This document shows, piece by piece, positions 25,612-33,059 of a stretch of DNA of 34,432 nt. Both the position numbers and the translations under genes were made by a program. Positions within the stretch are counted from its first letter, which is position 1, and the number at the start of each line of letters is the position of its first letter. Source of the DNA: Azonexus sp. (GTDB lineage Bacteria; Pseudomonadota; Gammaproteobacteria; Burkholderiales; Rhodocyclaceae); the NCBI GenBank assembly GCA_031277255.1, contig JAITMS010000102.1:1-34432 (forward strand), read 5' to 3'. A model generated the notes under the pieces. The model ran no database searches. It was not told the origin of the DNA and saw only the letters and a program-made list of their open reading frames with translations.

Positions 25612-26766
25612 TTACAAGGCGTCGCGGATAATCTCGGTGACATCCCTGATTTCGATGCCAGGCCCGTCTTCGGGCAAACCCAGCCGACTGTCCTCGAAAT
25701 TGGTGATGCAGTACGGGCAACTGGTCGCCAGAATCCCGGCCCCGGTCTTGACCGCCTGGGCCAGACGGACATTGGCGAAACGCTCGTGCTTGGGGGTTTC
25801 CATCCAGATGCGCCCGCCGCCGCCGCCGCAGCAAAAGCTGTTCATGCGCGATTCCGGCATTTCCTGGAGTTCGAGATCCGGCACAAATTGAAGCGCCTTG
25901 CGCGGCTGCTCGAAAATACCGTTGTGACGGCCCAGATAGCAGGGATCATGGAAGGTCACCCGCTGGCCGAGCGGCTTCTTGAGCGTCAGGCGGCCTTCTT
26001 GCAGCAACTCGAAAAGCAGTTCGGCGATATGCACGACCTCGAAGTGGGCGCTGAATTCCGGGTATTCGTTCTTGAAGCTGTGGTAGCAGTGCGGCGACGA
26101 AACGAGAATTTTTCTGACGCCGCGCATGACGAAGGCGGCAATGTTCTGCCGCGCCAGATTCTTGAACAGCGCCTCGTCGCCGGTTTTACGGATGCTCTCG
26201 CCGCAACAGCTTTCGTCCTTGCCGAGAATGCCGAAACGGACGCCCGCCGCTTGCAGAAGCTCCGCCGTGGCGGTGGCGATGCGCTTGGCGCGCGGGTCGT
26301 AACTGAGATAGCAGCCGGGCGAATAGAGATATTCCATCTCCTCGTCAAACGGCTTGACGCCCAGGCTGTTGGCCCATTCGGCCCGCTTGTCGCGCGGCTC
26401 GCCGAAAGGATTGCCCTCGGCGCGCAAGCTGGCGGCAACGCCGGGAATCGGCGCCGCCGCGCCGGCAAAGGTGTCGAACTCGGTGGCGATGCGGCGCAAG
26501 GCAACGCCGGACTCGATCTGCCTGACATCGCGCGGGCAGACGAGCGGGCATTTGCCGCAGGTGGTGCAGCGCCAGATGTCTTCATTCTCGATCTCGGTGA
26601 GGCCGAGCGCCGCCTCGCGCACCAGCTTGCGCATACTGAAATTGCCGACCCGGTTCCACGGGCAGACGGTATCGCACATGCCGCATTGATAACACTTGCT
26701 GAAGGCGCTGCCGCCGAAGTTTTTGATGACCTCGACGATTTCTTCCTGCGGGGCTACGACTTCCAT
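25612..26766 (-). CDS. bamD: BamD, heterodisulfide-reductase-like (HdrD/CCG domain) iron-sulfur protein
   Basis: This 384-residue protein has two N-terminal [4Fe-4S] sites (CYQCGMCDTVCPWNR and CTTCGKCPLVCPRD, residues about 20-85) and two C-terminal CCG cysteine-rich domains (PGCYLSYD...ESCCGES and DPCYLGRHNG...SFCCGGGGGR) that in Hdr proteins bind non-cubane clusters. It is expected to carry electrons between BamEF and the BamBC core. AAAGGA precedes the ATG; bamC ends 15 bases upstream and bamE begins about 30 bases downstream. Confidence 0.9.
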   Translation of the reverse strand: MEVVAPQEEIVEVIKNFGGSAFSKCYQCGMCDTVCPWNRVGNFSMRKLVREAALGLTEIENEDIWRCTTCGKCPLVCPRDVRQIESGVALRRIATEFDTFAGAAAPIPGVAASLRAEGNPFGEPRDKRAEWANSLGVKPFDEEMEYLYSPGCYLSYDPRAKRIATATAELLQAAGVRFGILGKDESCCGESIRKTGDEALFKNLARQNIAAFVMRGVRKILVSSPHCYHSFKNEYPEFSAHFEVVHIAELLFELLQEGRLTLKKPLGQRVTFHDPCYLGRHNGIFEQPRKALQFVPDLELQEMPESRMNSFCCGGGGGRIWMETPKHERFANVRLAQAVKTGAGILATSCPYCITNFEDSRLGLPEDGPGIEIRDVTEIIRDAL

Positions 26767-26781
26767 GCTCGCTTCGTCCTT

Positions 26782-27321
26782 TCAGAGCTTGGCCAGTTTG
26801 GCGACGGTTTCCAGCACCGCCTTGGCGCCGAACTTGTCGATCATCGCCTCGATGCTGATATCGACTTCACCGATCTCCGGGCTTTCCACCTCGACTTCGA
26901 CCTCGCGCTCCTCATAGACCAGGGTGCCGTTGGGACACCATTCGACGCACTTGGGCATGGCCAGAGGCGGCGTGTCCTGGCACATGTCGCACTTCAGCGG
27001 CAGGCTGGAGTCGGGTTCCTTGAAACGGCCCCGCGACGGGCAACTGGCGCGGCAGAAATCGCAATTGCTGTATTCCTTGCCGTCGATGACGTAACGGTTC
27101 TTGCCGGCGCATTCCGCCGCCGTGTATTCACCGGCGTAGACCGGCAGATAGATGTCCTTGACCGGATCTTTCAAGACCTGGATGCGCGCCCGGCTGGGGT
27201 TGCTGCTGCTGTAGCGGGGCCGCGCGTGAAAGGCGGCGCAGGCCACTTCGCAGGCCCGGCAGCCGATGCATTTGTTGGCGTTGATGATGATCGACTTGGC
27301 GATTTTTCTGACCTTGGTCAT
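26782..27321 (-). CDS. bamC: BamC, ferredoxin-like electron-transfer subunit
   Basis: This 179-residue polyferredoxin is the immediate partner of BamB. It shows CIGCRACEVACAAFH near residue 18, CDFCRASCPSRG near 88, CDMCQDTPP and CVEWCPNGTL near 110-130, consistent with three or four [4Fe-4S] clusters, and a C-terminal acidic stretch. It has the same fold and cluster spacing as DmsB/AOR-associated ferredoxin subunits. GGAGGA lies directly before the ATG. In this locus it is separated from bamB by seven genes, although the proteins work as a BC dimer in known systems. Confidence 0.88.
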   Translation of the reverse strand: MTKVRKIAKSIIINANKCIGCRACEVACAAFHARPRYSSSNPSRARIQVLKDPVKDIYLPVYAGEYTAAECAGKNRYVIDGKEYSNCDFCRASCPSRGRFKEPDSSLPLKCDMCQDTPPLAMPKCVEWCPNGTLVYEEREVEVEVESPEIGEVDISIEAMIDKFGAKAVLETVAKLAKL

Positions 27322-27346
27322 GCTCTCCTCCGCTGTCTATCCGCCG

Positions 27347-27772
27347 CTATGCCTGACCATCCAGCTCGCGCCACTGGTAGTCGATGACTTCGAGCAGCAC
27401 GCCATTCATCTGTTTCGGATGGACGAAGGCAAACTGGCAATCGCGGAAATCGCGCAGGCCGCCGATCAGCGGATAGCCCATGCCCTTGATTTCTTCAACC
27501 GCCGCAGCGGTGTTGTCGACGTTGATGCTCACCAGCATCACGCCCTCGCCGCGCTTTTCGATGAACTTGGCGACATCGCCGTCCGGCGTCGTCGACTCCA
27601 TCAGTTCAAAACCGACGCCGCCCAGCCAGTAGCGGGCGACGCGGATTTTTTCCGGCTCATCGACATAGGCGTCGTCGGGCGCGCTCTTGCCGAGCATGGG
27701 TTCCCAGACCTTGCGCGCCGCGTCCAGATCGCGCACCGCAATGCAAATATGATCGAGTTTATTGACCTTCAC
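27347..27772 (-). CDS. Vicinal-oxygen-chelate protein, methylmalonyl-CoA epimerase-like
   Basis: This 141-residue single-domain-repeat protein has the metal-ligand pattern of methylmalonyl-CoA epimerase: His in LDHICIAV (residue ~8), Glu in GFELMES, His in FAFVHPKQ and Glu in VLLEVID. Translation starts at a GTG with GGGGGA upstream. It sits between bamA and bamC in the same transcript direction, which suggests it either serves acyl-CoA metabolism downstream of ring cleavage or has a role specific to this pathway. Lactoylglutathione-lyase-like activity is less likely given the epimerase-type sequence. Confidence 0.75.
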   Translation of the reverse strand: MKVNKLDHICIAVRDLDAARKVWEPMLGKSAPDDAYVDEPEKIRVARYWLGGVGFELMESTTPDGDVAKFIEKRGEGVMLVSINVDNTAAAVEEIKGMGYPLIGGLRDFRDCQFAFVHPKQMNGVLLEVIDYQWRELDGQA

Positions 27773-27814
27773 GAGATTTTCCCCCGGATAAATGGCATGG
27801 CAAACGCCCGGCGT

Positions 27815-28933
27815 TCAGCCGCGCACCTTGGCGCCAGGCTGGATTTCGTCGTGCAGGCTGCCGACCCAACTCTGGTTACCGGCGAGCTTTTGCCGCAGCA
27901 GGACAAAATCGACTTCGCGGTCGTCCTTGCCGCCGTCGTTGAAAGCGGTAAATCCGGCCCGCGCCTCGGTCACCATGTTGAGCGCCAGCCAGGCGCGGGA
28001 ATTTTCCTTGTTGCGGTTCCAGGCATCGAGCTTGGGCTTGCGCAATTCCTCAAGCGTCTTGGTGGTGCAGTCGGGGAAGGTCAGCAGCATCTTGGCGCAC
28101 AATTCCTCAACCTTGGCGTCGAGCCGCGAGAGATCGACCACGCCGCGCGCCAGCAGCGCCTTGCCCGCCTTCAGGGCTTCCCCCGTTTTCGGCTCGCCGT
28201 AGGCATTGCGCCCGAATTCATCATAATTCTGCTGGGTTTCGACCAGCGGATTGGCGACGAACTGACCATCGACCTTGAGGGCCGGCACGATGTCGGTCAA
28301 GACGCCCATCTGATACGCCTTGTGCGCCGAAAACGGCTCGCACAGCACGCAAGCGGCCATCGCCCGCTCAGCGCCGACGATCACCGGCAGAAAATCGGTC
28401 GCCCCGCCAATCGGCGCTGAACCGTGCTTCGGCCCGGCCTGACCGAAACGGGCCAGATCCTGAGCCACGGAAAAATCGCAGGCCATGCCGATTTCCTGAC
28501 CGCCGCCGATACGCATCCCGTTGACGCGGCAGATCACCGGCTTGTCGCAGGCCAGAATGGCCGACACCATGTCGTTGAAAAGGCGCATGTACTGGCGGTA
28601 TTCCTGCGGATGACCGGCGTAATATTCAGCGTACTCCTTGGTATTGCCGCCGGTGCAGAAGGCTTTGTCGCCCGCCCCGGTAAACACCACGCAGTTCACG
28701 TCGCGGGCGTTAGAGGCGGCGCCGAAGGCGAGAATCACGCCCTTGACCATCTCCGTGGTGTAGGAGTTGTACTGCGTCGGGTTATCGAGGGTGATCCAGG
28801 CGTTGAACAGGCCCGGAACCTCGCTGCCATCCGGCAACCGGGCCGGACGTTTTTCATATCTGACGCCGGGCGTCGTGATCTCGCTCAACAAATCGTGGTT
28901 GACCAGCGGGGAAAGCGCACTGCCATGACTCAT
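27815..28933 (-). CDS. bamA: 6-oxocyclohex-1-ene-1-carbonyl-CoA hydrolase (BamA/Oah)
   Basis: This 372-residue crotonase-superfamily enzyme adds two waters to 6-oxocyclohex-1-ene-1-carbonyl-CoA and opens the ring to 3-hydroxypimelyl-CoA; it is the marker gene of anaerobic benzoyl-CoA degradation. Typical stretches are FNAWITLDNPTQYNSYTTEMVKGVILAF, FCTGGNTKEYAEYYAGHPQEYRQYMRLFNDMVSAI, VNGMRIGGGQEIGMACDFSVAQD and GQAGPKHGSAPIGGATDFLP. It is far longer than ordinary enoyl-CoA hydratases, as expected. An excellent GGAGGAGG site precedes the ATG. It is the promoter-proximal gene of the long minus-strand bam operon and diverges from fdhD. Confidence 0.95.
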   Translation of the reverse strand: MSHGSALSPLVNHDLLSEITTPGVRYEKRPARLPDGSEVPGLFNAWITLDNPTQYNSYTTEMVKGVILAFGAASNARDVNCVVFTGAGDKAFCTGGNTKEYAEYYAGHPQEYRQYMRLFNDMVSAILACDKPVICRVNGMRIGGGQEIGMACDFSVAQDLARFGQAGPKHGSAPIGGATDFLPVIVGAERAMAACVLCEPFSAHKAYQMGVLTDIVPALKVDGQFVANPLVETQQNYDEFGRNAYGEPKTGEALKAGKALLARGVVDLSRLDAKVEELCAKMLLTFPDCTTKTLEELRKPKLDAWNRNKENSRAWLALNMVTEARAGFTAFNDGGKDDREVDFVLLRQKLAGNQSWVGSLHDEIQPGAKVRG

Positions 28934-29017
28934 CTTGAACCTCCTCCAATTGATTTTTCAACCCGTTCCGGCGAAGCTCCCTCACCCTCGAAGCGCCCGC
29001 CGGGCAGCATTACAGTC

Positions 29018-29046
29018 TTTATATTTTATATATTAACAATGCAGGT
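29018..29046. promoter_or_regulatory. AT-rich divergent promoter region between bamA and fdhD
   Basis: The 117-base gap between bamA and fdhD has a very AT-rich core, including TATATTTTATATATTAACAATGC. A related sequence lies upstream of the thioesterase operon at 30107-30135 (TATATTTCATACTTAAACAAT). The position suits promoters for both divergent genes and a shared regulator site; no textbook -35/-10 pair is clear on the plus strand. Confidence 0.5.
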
Positions 29047-29051
29047 ATAAA

Positions 29052-29930
29052 ATGTCAATCACACCCAATCGACCCCGCCATCAGGAGGAAGCCATCGCTA
29101 CCCAGCCCCCGCCCCAACAGCCGCAACTGACGCGGGCCGAGCGACCGGCGACGGTCAAGGTCAGCGCCATCAACGAACTCGGCGCGCGGATCGAAACCGG
29201 GATCGCCGGTGAATACCCGCTCACCATCTACCTTGACAAGCACGAACTGGTGACCCTGATGACCCTGGGCGCGCACCCGGAATTGCTGGTTCTCGGCTTC
29301 CTGCGCAATCAGCGTCTGGTCGGCGGCATCGCCGACATTGCCGCCGTCCAGGTCGATTGGGAAGCCGAAGCGGCGGCGGTGACGACGCGCGGCGGCGGCG
29401 CCCCGCTTGAGCACGCCGAGCGGCGCACGGTAACCAGCGGCTGCGGCCAGGGAACGATGTTCGGCGACCTGATGACGCACCTCGACGCAGTCTCTCTGTC
29501 AGCCACGGCGCGCCTCGACGAACAGACATTATTTACCCTCCTCGACAACATCCGGCGGCGCGACACGCTCTACAAACAGGCCGGAGCCATTCATGGCTGC
29601 GCGCTGGCCGACGCCCGCGGCGAGATCATTTTCTTCGTCGAGGATGTCGGGCGTCACAACGCCGTCGACACCATCGCCGGCGCCATGTGGCGGCAAGACA
29701 TGGCGGGAGACGACAAGATTTTTTACACCACCGGCCGCCTGACCTCCGAAATGGTCATCAAAACCGCGCAGATGGGCATTCCCATCCTCATCTCGCGCTC
29801 CGGCCTCACCGCCATGGGCTACCGCATCGCCCGCCAAACCGGCATGACCCTGATCGGCCGCGCCCAGGGACGGCACTACCTGCTGTTCAGCGGCGAGGAA
29901 CGTTTCCTCGGCCTGCCGCCAGAGAACTGA
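29052..29930 (+). CDS. fdhD: FdhD-family sulfurtransferase for a Mo/W-pterin cofactor
   Basis: FdhD passes sulfur from a cysteine desulfurase to the metal-pterin cofactor of formate dehydrogenases. Visible features are YLDKHELVTLMTLGAHPELLVLGFL, SGCGQGTMF with Cys131 (only the first of the two cysteines of the E. coli CxxC loop), IHGCALAD, DVGRHNAVDTIAGAMWR and TGRLTSEMVIKTAQMGIPILISRSGLTAMG. No formate dehydrogenase is in the window, while tungsten-dependent BamB is, so it may serve the benzoyl-CoA reductase; that is inference. The ATG at 29052 has only a weak AGG upstream. A perfect AGGAGG at 29083-29088 stands five bases before an in-frame ATC (29094), so the true start is uncertain. Confidence 0.92.
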   Translation: MSITPNRPRHQEEAIATQPPPQQPQLTRAERPATVKVSAINELGARIETGIAGEYPLTIYLDKHELVTLMTLGAHPELLVLGFLRNQRLVGGIADIAAVQVDWEAEAAAVTTRGGGAPLEHAERRTVTSGCGQGTMFGDLMTHLDAVSLSATARLDEQTLFTLLDNIRRRDTLYKQAGAIHGCALADARGEIIFFVEDVGRHNAVDTIAGAMWRQDMAGDDKIFYTTGRLTSEMVIKTAQMGIPILISRSGLTAMGYRIARQTGMTLIGRAQGRHYLLFSGEERFLGLPPEN

Positions 29931-29969
29931 CCGGCCACCACGCCAGGCCAGGGTTGAAGCCAAAGGATC

Positions 29970-30056
29970 GTAGGGCGGGTCTTGACCCGAGCCGCCCAAC
30001 ATCAAATATTGATTTTCAACCAACGGCTCAAAATGGCGGGTCAAGACCCGCCCTAC
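29970..30056. repeat. Palindromic REP-like repeat
   Basis: A perfect 20-base inverted repeat, GTAGGGCGGGTCTTGACCCG (29970-29989) and its complement (30037-30056), has each arm itself containing the near-palindrome CGGGTC-TT-GACCCG. Inner arms GAGCCG/CGGCTC add a second stem. It lies in the fdhD to thioesterase gap, past the fdhD stop, and probably folds into a long hairpin in RNA. Confidence 0.85.
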
Positions 30057-30092
30057 TTCCCTTGCGGGGGCTATTTGCCCCCCGACTTGCCG

Positions 30093-30135
30093 TTGACACT
30101 GGATCGCTATATATTTCATACTTAAACAATACCAG
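30093..30135 (+). promoter_or_regulatory. Candidate promoter of the thioesterase-ligase operon
   Basis: TTGACA (30093-30098) matches a consensus -35 and is followed after 18 bases by CATACT, a partial -10 match. The downstream AT-rich stretch TATATTTCATACTTAAACAAT resembles the bamA/fdhD intergenic motif at 29018-29046. No other features are seen from here to the AGGAGG before 30216. Confidence 0.5.
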
Positions 30136-30215
30136 TCCATCGGCCTCATCGCCGGGTGACAACAACCATGACACAGGCAAGCCGCATCCGGCATTGCCCA
30201 TACAAGGAGGAAGCC

Positions 30216-30287
30216 ATGCCTGTCGCAGTATGTGGTGGCGGTTCGGTTGCCTGGCGTGACCTGAGCGGTTCCCGACCAAGGCCATGA
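30216..30287 (+). CDS. Possible 23-residue leader peptide
   Basis: A short frame MPVAVCGGGSVAWRDLSGSR... starts six bases after a perfect AGGAGG and ends in TGA that overlaps the ATG of the thioesterase (ATGA at 30284-30287). The strong ribosome-binding site with otherwise poor site for the thioesterase suggests that translation of this frame couples to the next gene. No sequence relative is known to me. It could also be just the mutated 5' end of an ancestral gene. Confidence 0.45.
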   Translation: MPVAVCGGGSVAWRDLSGSRPRP

Positions 30288-30733
30288 TGACGCCGCACAA
30301 GGAGGGGCCGCCGCGGCGCGAGTTTCTCGTCGAGCGTCAGGTGCGCTTTGGCGATTGCGATCCGGCGGGTATCGTCTTTTTTCCCCGCTATTTCGAGATC
30401 AGCAACAGCGTGGTCGAGGATTGGTGGCAGCAGATCGGCCAGCCGTGGACGGATTCCATCCTCCGCCGCCGGATCGGGACGCCGACGGCGCATCTCGATA
30501 CTGTCTTCGTTTCACCCTCGCGGTTTGGCGATACCCTGAGTTTTCATCTGTCGGTCGAGCATCTTGGCCGCTCGGCGCTGACCCTCCGCCTGCGCGCGGT
30601 CGGCGCTGACGGCGTCGAGCGGCTGCGCATCCGGCAGCGCCTGGTGGCGACTTCACTGGAGACGCATCGGCCGATTCCCTGGCCGGACGACATCCGCCAG
30701 GCCATCCTGGATTTTCAGGAGGACGCGCCATGA
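30284..30733 (+). CDS. Acyl-CoA thioesterase, 4-hydroxybenzoyl-CoA thioesterase type
   Basis: This 149-residue single hot-dog protein hydrolyses an aromatic acyl-CoA. RFGDCDPAGIVFFPRYFE places the nucleophile/base Asp at residue 26, equivalent to Asp17 of the Pseudomonas 4-hydroxybenzoyl-CoA thioesterase, and GTPTAHLDTVFVSPSRFGD matches the family's second block. In aromatic-CoA operons such enzymes free CoA from dead-end thioesters; here 2-aminobenzoyl-CoA or benzoyl-CoA is plausible. The start is coupled to an upstream short frame, and its end overlaps the next ATG (ATGA). Confidence 0.88.
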   Translation: MMTPHKEGPPRREFLVERQVRFGDCDPAGIVFFPRYFEISNSVVEDWWQQIGQPWTDSILRRRIGTPTAHLDTVFVSPSRFGDTLSFHLSVEHLGRSALTLRLRAVGADGVERLRIRQRLVATSLETHRPIPWPDDIRQAILDFQEDAP

Positions 30734-31512
30734 CGACCGCCAGCCCCCTGCTGCTGACCGACGGCCCGCGCGACGGCGTGCTGGCAATTACCCTGAACCG
30801 CCCGCAGGAGCGGAACGCCTTGTCCACGCCGCTGTTGCAGGCGCTGGTCGATCGCCTCGGCAGCGCCGCCGCCGACGATAAAACGCGGGTCGTGATCCTG
30901 ATCGGCGGCGACAAGGTCTTTGCCGCCGGGTCCGATCTCGCGGAAATGGCGGCGAAGGATCTGCCCGCCGTGCTCCTTGACGAGCGGGCCGCCCTGTTTG
31001 CCGCCATTGCCCACTTCCCCAAGCCGCTGCTGGCCGCTGTGCGCGGTTACGCTCTGGGCGGCGGCTGCGAGCTGGCGATGCAGGCCGACATCATCATTGC
31101 CGGTGAGTCGGCGCGGTTCGGCCAGCCGGAAATCAATCTCGGCATCATGCCCGGCGCTGGCGGGACGCAGCGCCTGACGCGGGCCGTCGGCAAATCGCTG
31201 GCGATGAAACTGATCCTCGCCGGTGAGCCGATCACCGCTGCCGAAGCCTTGAGCGCCGGTCTGGTCGCCGAAGTGACGGCGGATGACGCCTGCCTGCCGC
31301 GCACGCGCGAACTGGCGCAAAAAATCGCCGCCAAGGCCCCCCTCGCCCTGCTGCTGGCCAAGGACGCCGTTCTGCAAGCCTTTGAGACGCCGCTCGCCGC
31401 CGGTATGGCGCTGGAACGGCGGAATTTCGTCATCCTCGCCGGTACCGAAGATCGCCGCGAGGGCATTGCCGCCTTTCTCGAAAAACGCGCCCCGCGTTTT
31501 TCCGGGCGTTAA
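30730..31512 (+). CDS. Enoyl-CoA hydratase (crotonase family)
   Basis: This 260-residue crotonase adds water to an enoyl-CoA. The oxyanion-hole block FAAGSDLAEMAA and RGYALGGGCELAMQADI carry the first catalytic Glu, and FGQPEINLGIMPGAGGTQRLTRAVGKSLAMKLILAGEPI the second, so it is a true hydratase, of PaaF type. The two Glu residues and normal length do not support a role as dienoyl-CoA hydratase of the benzoyl-CoA branch, which has a divergent motif. AGGAGG lies seven bases before the ATG, inside the thioesterase end, and the genes overlap by four bases. Confidence 0.92.
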   Translation: MTTASPLLLTDGPRDGVLAITLNRPQERNALSTPLLQALVDRLGSAAADDKTRVVILIGGDKVFAAGSDLAEMAAKDLPAVLLDERAALFAAIAHFPKPLLAAVRGYALGGGCELAMQADIIIAGESARFGQPEINLGIMPGAGGTQRLTRAVGKSLAMKLILAGEPITAAEALSAGLVAEVTADDACLPRTRELAQKIAAKAPLALLLAKDAVLQAFETPLAAGMALERRNFVILAGTEDRREGIAAFLEKRAPRFSGR

Positions 31513-31526
31513 TCGGGAGTATCTCT

Positions 31527-33059
31527 ATGCCGCCAGGGCTTTCTCCGCAAACGCTGGTCGCGGTGCTCGGCGCGGGCGCCATGGGCGCGGGCATTGCCCA
31601 GGTCGCCGCCGCCGCCGGTCATCCCGTCAGGCTGTTCGATACGCGACCAGGCGCGGCCGCCGCCGCCGTCGCGGAGATTGGCGGCCAGTTCAAACGCCTG
31701 GCCGACAAGGGCAAGATCAGCCAGGAATCAGCCGCCGCCGCCAGCCAGCGCCTCGCTGCCGTCGACACCGTTGCCGAACTGGCCGAGGCCGGTCTGGTCA
31801 TCGAAGCGATCATCGAAGACCTCGCCGCCAAGGCGGCGCTGTTTGCCGAACTGGAAACCCGGTGCGGCGCCGATTGCCTGTTCGCCACCAATACCTCGTC
31901 CATTTCCGTCACCGCCATTGGCGCGGCGCTGAAAAATCCGGGCCGTCTCGTCGGCCTGCATTTCTTCAATCCGGCGCCGTTGATGGCGCTGGTCGAAGTC
32001 GTCTCCGGCCTGGCGAGCGACCCGGCGGTGGCCGCCACCCTGTTTGCGACGGCCCGCGCCTGGGGCAAGACGCCGGTTCATGCGCGGTCGACGCCCGGCT
32101 TCATCGTCAATCGCGTCGCCCGCCCTTATTACGCCGAAGCCTTGCGCCAACTGCACGAGGGCGTGGCCGACTGCGCCACGCTGGACGCCGTGCTGCGCGA
32201 GGCGGGCGGCTTTCGCATGGGGCCGTTCGAGTTGATTGATCTGGTCGGGCTGGACATCAATCTGGCGGTTACCCAGTCGGTCTGGCAGGCTTTTTTCAAC
32301 GATCCGCGCTTTACGCCGTCGCCCCTGTTGCGCGAATACGTCGCCGCGGGCTGGCTGGGCAAGAAGCGCGGCCGCGGCTTTTTCACTTACGCCGAGGGCG
32401 CGCCCAAGCCGACGCCCGCCACCGAGGCAGCCTGCCCGCCGCCGACGGACATCACGCTCGTCGGCGATTCCCCCTTGGCGGCAGCCCTGGCCGAGCGCCT
32501 GAGTGCGCGGGGCGTCGCTTTCCGTCAGACCGCACCGGCGGCGGCAGGCGTCGTCGCCAAGGCGGGCGATGCCTGCCTGCTGCTCACCGATGGCCGTTCA
32601 GCGACGCGCCGGGCGCGCTGCGACAATCAGCCGAACACCCTGGTCGTCGATCTGGCGCTTGATTACACCCAGGCTACCCGGCTCGCCGTCGCCGCCGCCG
32701 AAAGCTGCTCGCCCGCCGCCGTCGCGGCGGGCGTCGGCTTGTTGCAGGCCGCCGGTTTTGCCGTCTCGCGCCTCAAGGACGCGCCGGGCCTGCCGGTGAT
32801 GCGGGCCGTGGCCATGCTCGCCAACGAAGCGGCGGACGCCGTCAATCAGGGCGTCGCCGCCGCCGAGGCGATCGACACGGCGATGCGCCTCGGCGTCAGC
32901 TACCCGCGCGGGCCGCTGGAATGGGCCGCCGCCGTCGGCCTGCCGCTGATCCATGAGGCGCTGGTCAATCTCGCCGCCAGTTACGGCGAAGACCGCTACC
33001 GCATCTCCCCCTGGCTGCAACAGCGGGTGGACGCCGCTTGCTCGTCGAGGCCGAGATGA
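31527..33059 (+). CDS. 3-hydroxyacyl-CoA dehydrogenase (PaaH/PaaC type)
   Basis: This 510-residue NAD-dependent enzyme oxidises a 3-hydroxyacyl-CoA. It has the Rossmann motif VLGAGAMGAGIAQVAAAAGH, then FATNTSSISVTAIGAAL and VGLHFFNPAPLMALVEVV (catalytic His and Asn regions) and PGFIVNRVARPYYAEALR. A second C-terminal dehydrogenase domain begins after about residue 410, with the characteristic RFF-type helical part, as in PaaH. It lies 14 bases after the hydratase with GGGAG before the ATG, and overlaps the ligase start by ATGA. With the hydratase and ligase it fits ring-product beta-oxidation in an aromatic CoA pathway. Confidence 0.93.
   Translation: MPPGLSPQTLVAVLGAGAMGAGIAQVAAAAGHPVRLFDTRPGAAAAAVAEIGGQFKRLADKGKISQESAAAASQRLAAVDTVAELAEAGLVIEAIIEDLAAKAALFAELETRCGADCLFATNTSSISVTAIGAALKNPGRLVGLHFFNPAPLMALVEVVSGLASDPAVAATLFATARAWGKTPVHARSTPGFIVNRVARPYYAEALRQLHEGVADCATLDAVLREAGGFRMGPFELIDLVGLDINLAVTQSVWQAFFNDPRFTPSPLLREYVAAGWLGKKRGRGFFTYAEGAPKPTPATEAACPPPTDITLVGDSPLAAALAERLSARGVAFRQTAPAAAGVVAKAGDACLLLTDGRSATRRARCDNQPNTLVVDLALDYTQATRLAVAAAESCSPAAVAAGVGLLQAAGFAVSRLKDAPGLPVMRAVAMLANEAADAVNQGVAAAEAIDTAMRLGVSYPRGPLEWAAAVGLPLIHEALVNLAASYGEDRYRISPWLQQRVDAACSSRPR

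Noticed and set aside
25581-25772. 64-residue N-terminal extension of bamE
   Set aside because: It overlaps bamD in another frame, lacks family match, and AAAGGAG sits right before the ATG at 25580.
30730-31512. Dienoyl-CoA hydratase (Dch) of the benzoyl-CoA pathway
   Set aside because: The sequence has the two normal crotonase glutamates and PaaF-type motifs rather than the divergent Dch ones.
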